The notes under the pieces were generated by a model. The model was not told the origin of the DNA. It saw nothing but the letters and a program-made list of their open reading frames with translations, and did not search any database. Shown here one piece after another: positions 1-9,371 of a stretch of 64,000 nucleotides of DNA (position 1 is its first letter; each line of letters starts with the position of its first letter). Location: the NCBI GenBank assembly GCA_940337035.1, contig CALNHX010003585.1, positions 1-64,000 of the forward strand, in the 5' to 3' direction. The translations under genes and the position numbers were made by a program. This DNA comes from Agriotes lineatus. Its lineage: Eukaryota; Arthropoda; Insecta; Coleoptera; Elateridae.

Positions 1-25
1 TTTAGTATAAATGTGCGAACTAAAT

Positions 26-286
26 CTATTATCCATTTACTTGACATCCGCACTGTCAAACTGACAGTGTGTTGGCACCATTGTTATTTTTCAGATTTTA
101 ATATTCACGGCCTCTTGAATTGTGTGACAAACGTCACTTGGCCTTTTTTTTCACGCAATTCAGGAGGCCGTGTTAACAATTAAATGAATGTACAGTCTAA
201 TAAAAAACACATTATTTTGGAAGCCTAGTCAAGACATTTAAAAAAAATTGACTGAGAGGGCGGATGTCAGGTAAATGGATAATAGT
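26..286. mobile_element. MITE with 26-bp terminal inverted repeats
   Basis: The left end (CTATTATCCATTTAC at 26) is matched by its reverse complement ending at 286, over 26 bp with one mismatch. An inner hairpin with ~22-bp arms lies at about 108-173 (CACGGCCTC / GAGGCCGTG), and a short palindrome (CACTGTCA / TGACAGTG) at 51-69. There is no coding capacity. This is the usual form of a small non-autonomous DNA transposon; the superfamily cannot be told because no clean target duplication is visible. Confidence 0.8.
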
Positions 287-290
287 AGGT

Positions 291-614
291 TTGTTGTTGT
301 TTGTTTGTTAATGGACAAGGTCTAGGCATGCAGAGTACCAGGCACTTTAGACACCGACTGCTTTGGTCATATGGTCAAAATCCCACTTAGAATTTTGCCG
401 AGACTAAAGAGTTCCAACCCTACCAAGGGATTTTTACATGCTACACATAGTAGTAACATGAGACCCACGGCTTTACATCACTTCCAAATGATGGCATTCT
501 GTAGAGGCTTCTATCCCCATTTTTTATTTTTGAAAAATCTCACCGGGACCGGAATCGAACTCGCGACCTACGATCAGTAGCCAGGATGCTTACCACTGAG
601 CTACCGACCCCGGC
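291..614 (-). mobile_element. tRNA-derived SINE
   Basis: Read on the minus strand, bases 613-543 look like a tRNA gene: an A box (TAGCTCAGTGGT, near 591-605) and a B box (GTTCGATTCC, near 551-563), which together form an RNA polymerase III promoter. The body of about 230 bp ends at the low-coordinate side in an AAC-rich tail (291-310). The 11-bp target duplication TAATAGTAGGT flanks it at 280-290 and 615-625. This insertion sits directly at the end of the 26-286 MITE and duplicated its last bases. It is not a working tRNA: stems are imperfect and the transcript would continue into the SINE body. Confidence 0.88.
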
Positions 615-625
615 TAATAGTAGGT

Positions 626-900
626 ACTAGCAACCAGTGAGACAAATGTCTCATTTAATAAAACGAAAAAGACCGTTTTTCAAATAGAACAGCGTCCCGG
701 AAGAACCAGCGTTCCGGACGGACGGAAATCACGTGATTTCTCGAAAACCGGAAGTGTCACGTGACTGAAATTTGGTTCCTGACCTGACATGACCATTGCA
801 AACATATAACTTTAATAACTTTTTTCTCTATCTCTTACGGTTTGGCTGCTGAAACAGCGTCCCGGACAGACAAAACAGCGTCCCGGACAGACAAGTTTAT
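626..900 (+). repeat. Dispersed repeat family, copy 1 (second copy at 24.7 kb)
   Basis: Begins ACTAGCAACCAGTGAGACAA and ends near a GGACAGACAAG stretch. The same blocks recur in the same order at 24735-25112: CAGTGAGACAAATGT, AAGACCGTTTTTCAAATAG, CGGAAGTGTCACGTGACTG, CTCTATCTCTTACGG and GGCTGCTGAAACAGCGTCC. The GACA/GACG-rich tail looks like a microsatellite end. It carries no open frame. I do not recognise the family; the constant order of blocks shows it is one dispersed repeat. Confidence 0.75.
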
Positions 901-908
901 TAGATAAT

Positions 909-1001
909 AGTATATTGTTTAACGAGTGACGAAAGTAGCATTTTCTGAAAACGAGAGAGAGAAAGTTGCAGAAAATGCTTTTCGACGAGTAAAACACTAT
1001 A
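909..1001. repeat. Short foldback hairpin
   Basis: The two halves are imperfect reverse complements: AGTATATTGTTTAACGAGTG with AGCATTTTCTG on the left, CAGAAAATGCT with CGAGTAAAACACTATAC on the right. The loop is a GAGA-rich stretch. It abuts the MITE at 1002. No coding content. Confidence 0.65.
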
Positions 1002-1368
1002 CTTTTTCTATAACCATGGTTCACTACTACTGCACTAAAACATTACCGTCCGAGAGCAAGGCTACTTGATGAGACGTCCTGCCAATTTCGTGTTAATTTT
1101 TATAACTGTATTTTGCATTTATTACGTTATACACAGTAAATTTACAAGGTTTTGTGCTAAATCATGTTTTTCCATTGTGCTTTGTAAAATTAAATTACAA
1201 TTAGATATGGCAGAATGCATTTAATATCTGAAATTAAAACCATTTACTTTCGTCACTAGAGACGAAAGTTAATGTTATGGATATTCTATCACTGGTCCCG
1301 GAACTGGCGTTTTCGGTTGAGGTAAAACGTGACGAAAGTTGTTTATTGTTAAATGGTTATAGAAAAAG
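1002..1368. mobile_element. MITE-like element with 16-bp terminal inverted repeats
   Basis: CTTTTTCTATAACCAT at 1002-1017 is repeated as its exact reverse complement at 1353-1368. Inside is another hairpin (ACTTTCGTC / GACGAAAGT, 1248-1272). The motif GTGACGAAAGT also occurs in the hairpin at 909-1001, so the two may belong to one family. Non-coding. Confidence 0.6.
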
Positions 1369-2119
1369 GATATTTATTTTGTTTGGGTCGATTTTCTAAA
1401 GTTTTGTGATTATCAAGTAACAGCAGCATGTTAAATTGTCAGATTTTGCCAGTGTCATTATTATGGGGTCTCAAAAACTAAAATCACAATTTAAATTATT
1501 AATTTCACATGTACTCGTATATGAATATTCATCAAGAAATAACCTAAAAATTACCAAGCAACAGCTTTATGTAGAGGTTTCAAAGCCACAAAATACGGAG
1601 TACGTACCATTGAGCAAATTTTGAAAATTATAAGAATTCGAGACATGAAGGAAAAAATGACAAGCCCTAAGTAACGTGTAAAATCCCACCCCGAAACCAA
1701 CCTTCAAGAATTTTTTGTGAGGATTCGAGAATAGTTATTTAACAAACAAGTATGTTAATGAGAGCGAGAGCGTTAACTGTAGGGATTATTAATCGCCGAT
1801 TAACATACCAGTTAGTTACAATATTTTTCGTTTGATCGTATATTATTAATTTGAAGAAAATCTAATTCTACTCCAGGAAAAGAATTTGACACTTAAGCAT
1901 TTGACATTATTGGTACCGGGTGACCATAAATGGTTGTGATTTATTTTCTGAGGTTGGCACTGTTTATGTTAGTGGCACTGTAAGTCTAAGTGAAATTCGA
2001 GGTTAGCAGATTCTTAAAAATCGTTCATTAATAAAAAATCATTTATTAATAAGGGTAATTAATAGACGATTCTCTATACATTAATGAAATCCATAAATAA
2101 ACGATCAACGGAAAATGTA
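1369..2119. other. AT-rich stretch, nothing recognised
   Basis: No persuasive open frame, repeat boundary or RNA gene is visible. A 62-codon frame at 1436-1624 has no recognisable motif and is probably chance. Confidence 0.5.
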
Positions 2120-3320
2120 ATTTAGAATTTTCATTTGGTGAAACAATCTTTACCTCTTTCTAAAAAAACAAAACTATCAAGATTTTGGCTTTGGAGTTTA
2201 AGAAAGATGTTAAATAATTTAGGTTATACGAGGAAAAAATCGAGACAATCCTGAGTTTTTAATTGAAAAAGTGGATATTAGAAACTTAACAATTGGTTAT
2301 TTAGAGAAAATTCAGGAATATCATGGACAGAACTGGAACATTGTGTGTGGATGAAACCTACATTCAAATTACGCATGTGCAAAAAGCTGGAACGATGGTT
2401 CTAATGACGGCTTTAAACATACAATTAGTAAAGGTTAGCGTTTAATTATTGTTCATGCTGAGGGTGAAATGGATTTTATTAAAAATGGTTTATTAATATT
2501 TATCAAATCTATGTTCCTACAAAATCTATTATCACAAAATAAGATATGATTAAGTGGCTTGAAACAAATGGCATTACCCTTCAGTTTTTTAAAACCTCAG
2601 TTATATAATTTAATTAAATGCAATAAGGAAAAGTATAGGACTTTTAAAATTGATCAGTTACTTCAGGACGGATGGTCATAAAGTTTTGTGTTTACCACCT
2701 TACCATCCTGTTTTAAAGCCAATAGAGATTATTTGGACGAAAATTAAAAATGCAGTTGCAAAAGAGAATCTAAAATTTACTTTATCTACTGTGGTGTCAC
2801 AATATGATTATTATAACACCGAAAACAGTGCTACAATAGAGTCCATTATAACACTGTTTTTGCAATGTTATTTTCATATGAAAAATATTTAAACAGCCTA
2901 CCTTGTTTCATATAACTGATAGATAGTCACATTAATAAAATGTCAAAATTAACAGTTTTTCATAATTTTTTATGTAAAGTAGTTAATATAGTATATAACA
3001 CTTGTGTTATAAGACTTATTGTCCCACTCGTTTCCTAAGGGCCCTCCTTGCTGCGCTCGTCGTGCCCTAAACCCTCTCGTGCGACAAAACACCGTTTTAT
3101 AAAACGCGTATCATAATATACTATTGAATGAGGCTGCAAGAGAAACATTTACAAGTACCGCCAAAGAGAATTGAATCACACGCTGTCATCATATAATTTC
3201 TAATGAGAAACAATATCTTGATCGAGAAGTTGATATTGATACATGCAGTGAAATTGCACCTCTTATTATAAACGTAGGAGAAGATTTTATAAGTAAATCT
3301 TTGGAAGGGGAATTAAATTA
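2120..3320 (+). pseudogene. Decayed DDE-superfamily transposase (IS630/Tc1-mariner group)
   Basis: Translated pieces in shifting frames match, in order, a family of DDE transposases common in insect genomes. Seen are a region around YLEKIQEY near 2300, a first-aspartate context degraded after 'CVDETYI', a 'WNDGSNDGFKHTIS' segment near 2390-2430, the block 'MIKWLE.NGI' near 2550, the signature 'LPPYHPVLKPIE' followed by 'IWTKIKNAVA' at 2690-2760 (the glutamate is the last catalytic residue), and an acidic tail at about 3190-3318. Several stops and frameshifts separate them, so the gene is dead. A small hairpin element (2988-3124) is inserted between the catalytic part and the tail. Confidence 0.75.
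2988..3124. mobile_element. Small MITE-like insertion in the transposase pseudogene
   Basis: Short inverted ends (ATAGTATATAACAC and, inverted, ATAATATACTAT) enclose a GC-richer middle containing CCTCCTTGCTGCGCTCGTCG. It interrupts the DDE transposase remnant, so it is younger than that element. Non-coding. Confidence 0.55.
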
Positions 3321-4049
3321 ATTTTATTCTCATTTTGTTCTCTGTTCTGTTCTTTGTTTTTCCTTTTGTTATCTTTATGTTACTAAAAATTAATAATAAT
3401 TTATTGGTTTTGTCTGTATTTTTTAAAATAGTTTAAAAACAATGTGCCATTATATGCTATTTGTAATACCCGTAGTAACAAATGACGATTGTTTTTAATT
3501 TATATGTGCAATCTTAACTTAACAAAAGTTAATACAATTTTGTAGTCGTTGTTCATTGTAAGTACAATAAAAAATCTGGTGTGATACACGCACACAACTT
3601 CCTTTTTATAATTAGCCAAAAATGTGATTTACAATTTTTAAGCAATTGTCAAAAATTTTCTAAAATTACAAATTCTACAAAAACTGTACAAAATAGAGCG
3701 TTAGTTGAAGAGACAAATTTGCTCCAGAATTTTAAGCTGAATTCAAAAATTTAATAATATACCGGATGTTCTATTTAAAATAGGAGTTAATAATAAAAAT
3801 AGAAAGAAAACAAAAGAAACCCATTTTAGAAGTATTCAGTTGGAAAATCACTCATCTCACATCAATACACATTAAAAATTTAATAAAAATGTGAAGTTTT
3901 AAAAAAATCGTTATAGCCGTTTTTTAAAAAACACCTACTTTCGGTTATGCGATTTTCTTCAAAATCTTGCTGTCGTATCTACTTACTACGCAAAACTTAT
4001 ATATGAAGTTTCAACGCTATACCTCTTTTCGTTTTTGCGATATTCTTTT
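3321..4049. other. AT-rich non-coding stretch
   Basis: No gene or repeat boundary recognised. Long A/T runs and short chance frames only. Confidence 0.5.
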
Positions 4050-4091
4050 CAGGGGCAGACAGACACACACACAGACAGACACACAGACAAT
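4050..4091 (+). repeat. GACA/CA microsatellite
   Basis: A run of GACAGACA and CACA units. Similar GACA/CTGT runs occur at 18828-18840, 56930-56950 and 61650-61672, each time inside longer repeats, which suggests the microsatellite is a component of repeat families here. Confidence 0.85.
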
Positions 4092-4834
4092 GAACAAAAA
4101 CATGTTTTTTGGGTTCAGGGGACTCTAAAACGTGAATATCTGTTGAAAAACCGATTTCCAATTTTTGGGGTAAATCCAATACTTCCTTTCTTTATTGTAA
4201 AAGAAAGTAAAAATTTCAATAAAGCACTTCTCTTATCTGTATCTTCCGCTTATGCTCAATTGTGACATATTTTATATACAATAAAGTAAGGTTATATTTT
4301 GTGCCAGAATGGCATAACATACCAACAGCCAAAGCTAAAAACATTAGATTTAATTCGTACAGTTAGATTTCGTCAGCTATAATAAATTATTATTACCAAC
4401 ATAAATTTGGGTAGTAAAACTTCCCAAATATTTGTTTTTCTTTTTAATAATAGAAAATAGTATAAAGCACTTATTACGGAAAACTAATTCAGCACTTTTT
4501 AGTTCGGAAATTCGCGGCTTCTTTGTGAATTTCAAACTATTGCAAGAATACATAGTTTTTTCTACGATCGTGTCAAAATGACAACTTGTTGTACAGTTTG
4601 TAGTGTCAAAAGTGACGTTTGTAGCACTCTTAATATTAGCGCCGGAATTAGATCTTTTTCGCAAGTTTCCGTTGGTGGCGTATTTTAACATTACATTAAA
4701 ACACGCTCTGCCATAAATCTAAATGTTGACATAACCTAGAATATCTATAACAATGTGAAGTTTTTATATTTCTGTTACCATCGTAGAGAAACTAGCGTAT
4801 GATATACTTGTATAAGTGCCATTAAAGTATTTCT
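4092..4834. other. Unassigned stretch with one 104-codon open frame
   Basis: The minus strand holds a 104-codon frame at 4377-4691. It has no motif I recognise, no neighbour that gives it a context, and an AT-driven composition (rich in Lys, Asn, Ser, Phe). I regard it as probably non-coding. Confidence 0.4.
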
Positions 4835-5260
4835 TCTTTAGGTACCATCTCCTCTTAGACGGATGGTTATCATCATGGCTATTCGTATTTTTGATGTTGC
4901 AGAACTCAACATTTTAATGTAACTACAGTTATACTATTTTCTCAAGTTACTTAACCAAGAGATACGTCTTCTTCCTCTACTTCTGCCTTGTATTTTTCCT
5001 TGTATAATGTTTTGTAGAATTTCATCTATCTCTTCCTTTTACATGGCCTAGATATTGCAATTTTTTATTTTAGCTGTGTTTAATATTTCGTTTTCTTTCC
5101 TCATTCTTCCAATCACCTCGTCATTTGTTACTCTTTCTACCCAGCTTATTTTTAGCATTCTTGGTAAGTCCACATCTCGAATGCTTCTAATCTGTTGTCA
5201 TCGTCCAGGCTTCCATTCCGTACAATACTACTGACAATTTAACTGGTGTCATTGTCAACC
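4835..5260 (-). pseudogene. 3' end of an RTE-type LINE ORF2, remnant
   Basis: Read on the minus strand, broken frames give the characteristic end of RTE-clade ORF2: 'MEAW', a 'KNAKNKLGR' segment, 'KKLQYLGHVKGRD' near 5050 and a basic 'GRSRGRR' block near 4980, as in the 'YLGH...GRRR' tail of the intact RTE copy at 58.3-59.6 kb. No RT domain is left. It is a 5'-truncated or eroded insertion with several stops. Confidence 0.65.
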
Positions 5261-5310
5261 AATGGCATCCTTCAATTTAAAAATAAACTACCAATCGAAG
5301 GATTATTTTA

Positions 5311-5448
5311 GTGACAATAATTCCAGGAGCTTTATTTCAGCGACAATATTTCGAGGAGCTATATTTCAGCGTCAATTTTTTCTGTAACTCTTATTGTAGT
5401 GACAATATTTCGAGGAGCTTTATTTCAGCGACAATTTTTTCTGTAACT
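5311..5448 (+). repeat. Tandem repeat, ~29-30-bp unit
   Basis: About five head-to-tail units related to GACAATATTTCGAGGAGC followed by TTTATTTCAGC. The units alternate between a 'cgaggagc' form and a 'ttctgtaact' form, so the higher-order period is about 60 bp. It ends directly at the left TIR of the next MITE. Confidence 0.85.
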
Positions 5449-5450
5449 AA

Positions 5451-5629
5451 AGTATGATCAAAACTTATTTCATCTGGTATGGCTACAGAATATTTCCTAA
5501 TTTATGAATGCAACTGTTTATCCTTAAATGACAAACTTGACATTTGATTTTTAAGTAAGTTATAGTTGCATTCATGAATTAGGAACTGATTCATAGCTAT
5601 AGTAGATGTAAATAATTTTTGATCGTACT
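5451..5629. mobile_element. Hairpin MITE, 179 bp
   Basis: The ends AGTATGATCAAAACTTATTT and its reverse-complement relative ending GATCGTACT at 5629 pair, and so does the interior (CCTAATTTATGAATGCAACT with AGTTGCATTCATGAATTAGG). Nearly the whole element can fold on itself around a ~45-base loop. Non-coding. Confidence 0.85.
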
Positions 5630-5672
5630 ATATTTGACATTAGAAAATTTAAATAGCTGTTTATATATCTAG

Positions 5673-5761
5673 GGAGCAAAGGTATTCATTTTCTCGCGCG
5701 TGTGCCCCACGCGTTAGCGGAGAGCATTAAACACACAAGGGAGGAAATGAACCTTTGCTCC
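5673..5761. mobile_element. Short MITE with ~20-bp TIRs
   Basis: GGAGCAAAGG at 5673 and CCTTTGCTCC ending at 5761, with pairing continued by TTCATTTTCTC / GAGGAAATGAA. The middle is GC-rich (CGCGCGTGTGCCCCACGCG). It lies a few bases outside the Gypsy LTR. Confidence 0.7.
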
Positions 5762-5776
5762 AATGATATATATTGA

Positions 5777-6214
5777 TACGTTTTTACGTTCGGGCTATTT
5801 ACAAAATTATACGACGCTTCTTGTATTAAACATTTATTTACAACGATTAGTTACGATTATTTAGAAACACAAGAATTATCAAGGCAGAACACAGATTACT
5901 TAAACTAACGAACTATTTCTAACAACGATACATTTATTTATTTATATTGAACTTAACAGTAATGATTTATATGGTTATATTTACTTGTTTTTTATTTCAC
6001 TAGAGTTATATACACACGGGTTCATCTACATTACGCGCTTCGAGTTTGATGAGAACTGACCTGTCTATTCCTGCTGACACGTATTTATATATCACAAACG
6101 ATTCATTCTAGAACAATCCAGGCTTTACTTGCTTTTCCGGCAAATGCATGACGCATTCGGGTGTGTTGACCTCTGGCGCGTTTTCGAGAGCGTGAGTCAG
6201 TTTTATTTCCTAAA
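5777..6214 (-). repeat. 3' LTR of the Gypsy derivative
   Basis: Direct repeat of 8192-8633. Shared blocks include GTTCGGGCTATTTACAAAAT, ACGATTAGTTACGATTATTT and TTACGCGCTTCGAGTTTGAT. In element orientation it is the downstream LTR. The usual TG...CA ends are not evident at the limits of similarity. Confidence 0.88.
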
Positions 6215-7320
6215 ACGCTTGGGTTTCGGGGCATGGTCCGGCGACGGCCATGGCTATACCCTCGAACGTACCACCGACGTTGTACTGCCATATCGGAGCT
6301 CTACGTCTCCCAACTTGTCCGTTTCTTGTAGCGCAGGCTTCGCACCTCCGGTACCACTCTCGGAGGTCATCTTTGCAGCTCGCCCCATAGAACCTTTCTT
6401 GGACCTTCTGCAACTTTTTATTCAATCCAAAGTGTTCCCCAAAGGAGCCATCATGCAGGTGGCGCAGAACATCGGCCACTCTACTCCTTGGAACCAGCGA
6501 TTGTGATCTCGTTGCCCTACCGTCCTCACCTTCCAAGATTCTAGTTGGGACGTTGTTGTCCAGCTGCAAGAAGTCCCATTGCTCCCAATAAGTCTTCACC
6601 GTTGCGTTGGTGGCGGAGACCTCCTGCCAGGTAGGTCGACGACCATCTTGCTTCCAGGCTATAACCGCGCCTAAGTCGGGGTATTTCTTCTGGCTGCTCC
6701 GCAACTCGTCTGGCCCCCACGCGTCGTCGACTACAGTGGTACGATTACTGGGTACCGCACGACTCTTCAGTTTCGAACAGTGGCCGCAGTCCGGAGGGCA
6801 GGGCCTCCTGGATAACGTATCGGCGTTGCGGTGAGCTGTGCCAGGCCGATGATTTATTTCAAAGGCGTATTCTTCTAGCAGCTCGATCCACCTAGCCACC
6901 TGTCGTTCAGGGTTTTTAAACTGCAGTGGCCATCTTAGAGCAGCATGGCCGGCCCTACTACGTCAGTACGGCCGCTGGGATGATCTCCGCACTCGAAGAT
7001 GTCTTGGTACCGGGCCACCAGATCTTCGATTTTCTTCCGTTCCTGTTGGCTCATGCCGCTTCCCAGGATTGTGTTCCTCCTGACGGTTGCCGGTCCCCTG
7101 CTGACGTTCATCATTCATACTGGGACCCCAAGCCCAGTCTTTACCGACGTCTTCCCAACCAGGATACCATGAATGAGCTCCTTGCCACCATCGGGCTCGA
7201 CCACGCGCACCACGTTGCCCCGGAGATCGCCATCCAGGTATACATCTACGGCCCTCTCGGTTCGTCCCTGCAGAGTAACATCTTCCGCCGATACCACTTG
7301 TACCGCGATCTCTCCTCTTA
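6210..7320 (-). pseudogene. Gypsy pol remnant: RNase H end plus integrase zinc-binding domain
   Basis: From 6899 downward a 229-codon frame starts in the end of the RNase H/connection region ('EYAFEINHRPGTAHRNADTL', with the HRPG...N.DALSR-type signature), then has a spacer, then an H2C2 zinc-binding integrase domain around 'LRHLHDGSFGEHFG' and 'CEACATRNG'. It stops before the DDE core. Upstream (7297-6905) are post-protease segments such as 'VSAEDVTLQGRTE' and 'YQDIFECGD', which join directly to RNase H sequence. The reverse transcriptase was therefore removed by an internal deletion. Confidence 0.8.
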
Positions 7321-7362
7321 AGTGTGGGGAAAGCTCCTCCCCACTCCCGATGCTTGAGGGTT

Positions 7363-7446
7363 TAATTTTTTTTTTTTTTTATTTTTAATTTTTTATTTTT
7401 TTTTTATTTTTTTAATTTTTTTTTATTTTTTTTAATTTTTTTTTAA
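7363..7446 (+). repeat. T-rich low-complexity tract inside the Gypsy element
   Basis: Runs of T broken by single A bases or AA, ~84 bp long. On the element's coding strand it is A-rich and lies between the protease and the following segment. It breaks the frame and may be slippage or the scar of an inserted poly(A) tail. Confidence 0.8.
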
Positions 7447-7639
7447 TTTGATGTTGAGGTTTAATTTCAATCTTCAAATCAGTTTTCCCATGTTTGGTCA
7501 CTGCGCCTCCCGTGGCAGTGCGAAGGCGTGTCTTGTTGTGCAGCAGCCGACCCTCGCCCCGTACTACGTCAGACCTGGCGATGGACTCTGTCGCTCCAGT
7601 ATCCAACAGAAGAGATCGAACTCTTCCATATTTTCCCAT
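7412..7639 (-). pseudogene. Gypsy aspartic protease fragment
   Basis: A 75-codon frame contains 'LLLDTGATESIARSDVV', the DTG active-site motif of retroviral-type aspartic proteases (residues 11-13 of the motif region), followed by a second strand segment. The frame then runs into the low-complexity tract as a lysine-rich artefact. It overlaps the end of the gag frame in another reading frame, the result of a deletion that brought gag and protease together. Confidence 0.75.
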
Positions 7640-8081
7640 CCAGTGTTTGGACTACTTTCTCTTGCGCGACTTTCAGCTCTTCCTGCCCGGCTTTCGGCTG
7701 TTCCCCACGCTCATTATTAAGATTCTCTAGTCTTCTTAAGATCCACTTTCGGCCGGCTTTCAATTCTTCCTTAAGTTCATCATTAAGATCCTCTTGCGCG
7801 GTTTTCAGCTCTTTCTTAAGTACTTCTTTAAGATCCTCTTGCGCGGCTTTCAGCTTTTTCTTAAGTACTTCCTGCGCCTTTTCTGCCTGATTTTGGCCGG
7901 CTTTCAATTCTTCTAGCGCCTTTTCTGCCTGATTTTGACTGGCTTTCAATTCTTCCTTAAGATCCTCTTGCGCTTTTTCTGTCTTTTCTTGGCCAACTTG
8001 CATCAGCTGGAAATGTTGGCTTAATTGAGCATCCATTTTGCCGCTCTGGCATCTTGTCACCGACATCCACAACACAAACAC
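7569..8081 (-). pseudogene. Gypsy gag N-terminal fragment with coiled coil
   Basis: A 170-codon frame, almost entirely heptad-like repeats of Lys, Glu, Ala, Gln and Leu (for example 'EKAQEDLKEELKA'), predicts a long coiled coil. Such a repetitive N-terminus occurs in the gag of some insect Gypsy elements. The true start is probably the second ATG (MDAQLSQHFQ). No capsid major-homology region or CCHC knuckle follows, so the C-terminal half of gag has been lost. At DNA level the repeats (CTTCCTTAAG, GCCTTTTCTGCCTGATTTTG) suggest tandem expansion. Confidence 0.7.
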
Positions 8082-8191
8082 TTAGATTTATTTATCGGTA
8101 TTTGTTAATCAATTTATTTAATGTATGTGCAATAATTTTTTATAGCCCCTGGTACAAAACGGTATAAAACCTGCACACCTGACACTACTGT

Positions 8192-8633
8192 TACGTTTTT
8201 AAGTTCGGGCTATTTACAAAATTATACCACGTTTCTTGTATTAAACATTTAATTACAACGATTAGTTACGATTATTTAGAAACACAAGAATTATCAAGGC
8301 AGAACACAGATTACTTAAACTAACGAACTATTTCTAACAACGATACATTTATTTATTTATATTGAACTTAACAGTAATGATTTATATGGTTATATTTATT
8401 TGTTATTTATTTCACTAGAGTTATATACACACGGGTTCATCTACATTACGCGCTTCGAGTTTGATGAGAACTGACCTGTCTATTCCTGCTGACACGTATT
8501 TATATATCACAAACGATTCATTCTAGAACAATCGAGGCTTAACTCGCTTTTCCGGCAAATGCATGACGCATTTGCGTGTGTTGACCTCTAGCGCGTTTTC
8601 GAAAGCGTGAGTCAGTTTTATTTCCTAAAACCA
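8192..8633 (-). repeat. 5' LTR of the Gypsy derivative
   Basis: Direct repeat of 5777-6214 with scattered substitutions. Internal sequence begins below 8191 on the minus strand. I cannot match it to a known tRNA primer site. Confidence 0.88.
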
Positions 8634-8694
8634 GGGCATAAAATCCGACTTTCTATACAGTGAGTAGAAAATAGTAATTTACGTTACAAGTATA

Positions 8695-8788
8695 GAAAGT
8701 GGAGTTTTTCAGTACGAGTAAGATATTTCCGGAAGAGGCCGTTAGAGCGAGTCCGGAATTTCCAGACGAGTATGGAAAAGCCACTTTC
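8695..8788. repeat. Foldback hairpin next to the Gypsy LTR
   Basis: GAAAGTGGAGTTTTTCAGTA and its partner TGGAAAAGCCACTTTC pair, and pairing continues inward (ATTTCCGG / CCGGAATTTCC). GC-richer loop. Similar in design to the hairpin at 909-1001. Non-coding. Confidence 0.7.
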
Positions 8789-8877
8789 ATACGAGTTTCG
8801 TATAATATTTTTTGTACACTAGCATACAAAACGGAATAATAAATGTATCCTCTCATCTGAATTTTCCGTAAAATTTA

Positions 8878-8968
8878 TTAATTAGAAAGGTACACACACT
8901 TTGTGGTATTTGTACGGCAAAGTGTTACTTTGCCGTACGAATACTGCAAAGTGTAACTTTCTAATTAA
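8878..8968. mobile_element. Perfectly foldable MITE, ~91 bp
   Basis: TTAATTAGAAAG at the left and CTTTCTAATTAA at the right, with the centre TACGGCAAAGT / ACTTTGCCGTA. Almost every base pairs, with no real loop. Non-coding. Confidence 0.8.
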
Positions 8969-9371
8969 CAAATTGTTCGGCAAAGTAAGGTCTACACATT
9001 ACTCTTTTGCTGTGACGTAACAATTTTCTATCTTTATTTAACAATAAGAAACTGGACGAAACAAACAAGCTGCAGTTTTTGGTGAGGTCCGCTTTATGTA
9101 TGGCTTGTTTCATAAGGTTCTAGGTAAATTGCCCGAATGCAATTGCTCGAAAACGAATTGCTCGAAATCAGTTGCTCGAAACTCAATTGCTCGAATCTGA
9201 CTTTGCTCGAATTGCAAGTTTCTCGAACAGCAATGTCTCGATTATCTGTTGCTCGACAAAAATAAAGTTGTGAAATAGTCTTAACTCCAATCAGTTAATA
9301 TCGAATATAAAAAAAACACAAATTACAAATTATAACCTTTATTAATAAAAAATAGGTATAGGTATGTATTA

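Larger units (their letters stand above)
5777..8633 (-). mobile_element. Internally deleted Gypsy-type LTR retrotransposon
   Basis: Two direct repeats of ~440 bp (5777-6214 and 8192-8633) flank remains of gag, protease, and RNase H/integrase on the minus strand. Between the protease-linked region and RNase H the whole reverse transcriptase is missing, and integrase ends right at the 3' LTR, so the catalytic core and the expected polypurine tract are also gone. The 2.86-kb copy cannot move by itself. No clean flanking target duplication is visible. The LTRs differ at several bases, so the insertion is not very recent. Confidence 0.88.

Noticed and set aside
543..613. tRNA-like sequence with A and B boxes
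   Set aside because: It is the head of a SINE with target duplications and a tail. The stems are imperfect and the sequence does not stop at a tRNA 3' end, so it is not called a tRNA gene.
4377..4691. 104-codon minus-strand open frame
   Set aside because: No motif, no context, AT-driven amino-acid composition.
6215..6235. Search for a polypurine tract before the Gypsy 3' LTR
   Set aside because: The sequence there is C-rich on the coding strand and still part of the integrase frame. The tract was lost by deletion.
6129..7321. Several plus-strand frames (125, 75 and 131 codons) over the Gypsy element
   Set aside because: They are antisense shadows of the minus-strand pol remnant, whose RNase H and integrase motifs are clear.
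7363..7446. T-rich tract considered as a terminator
   Set aside because: It lies inside a retrotransposon, has no adjacent stem, and is low-complexity sequence.
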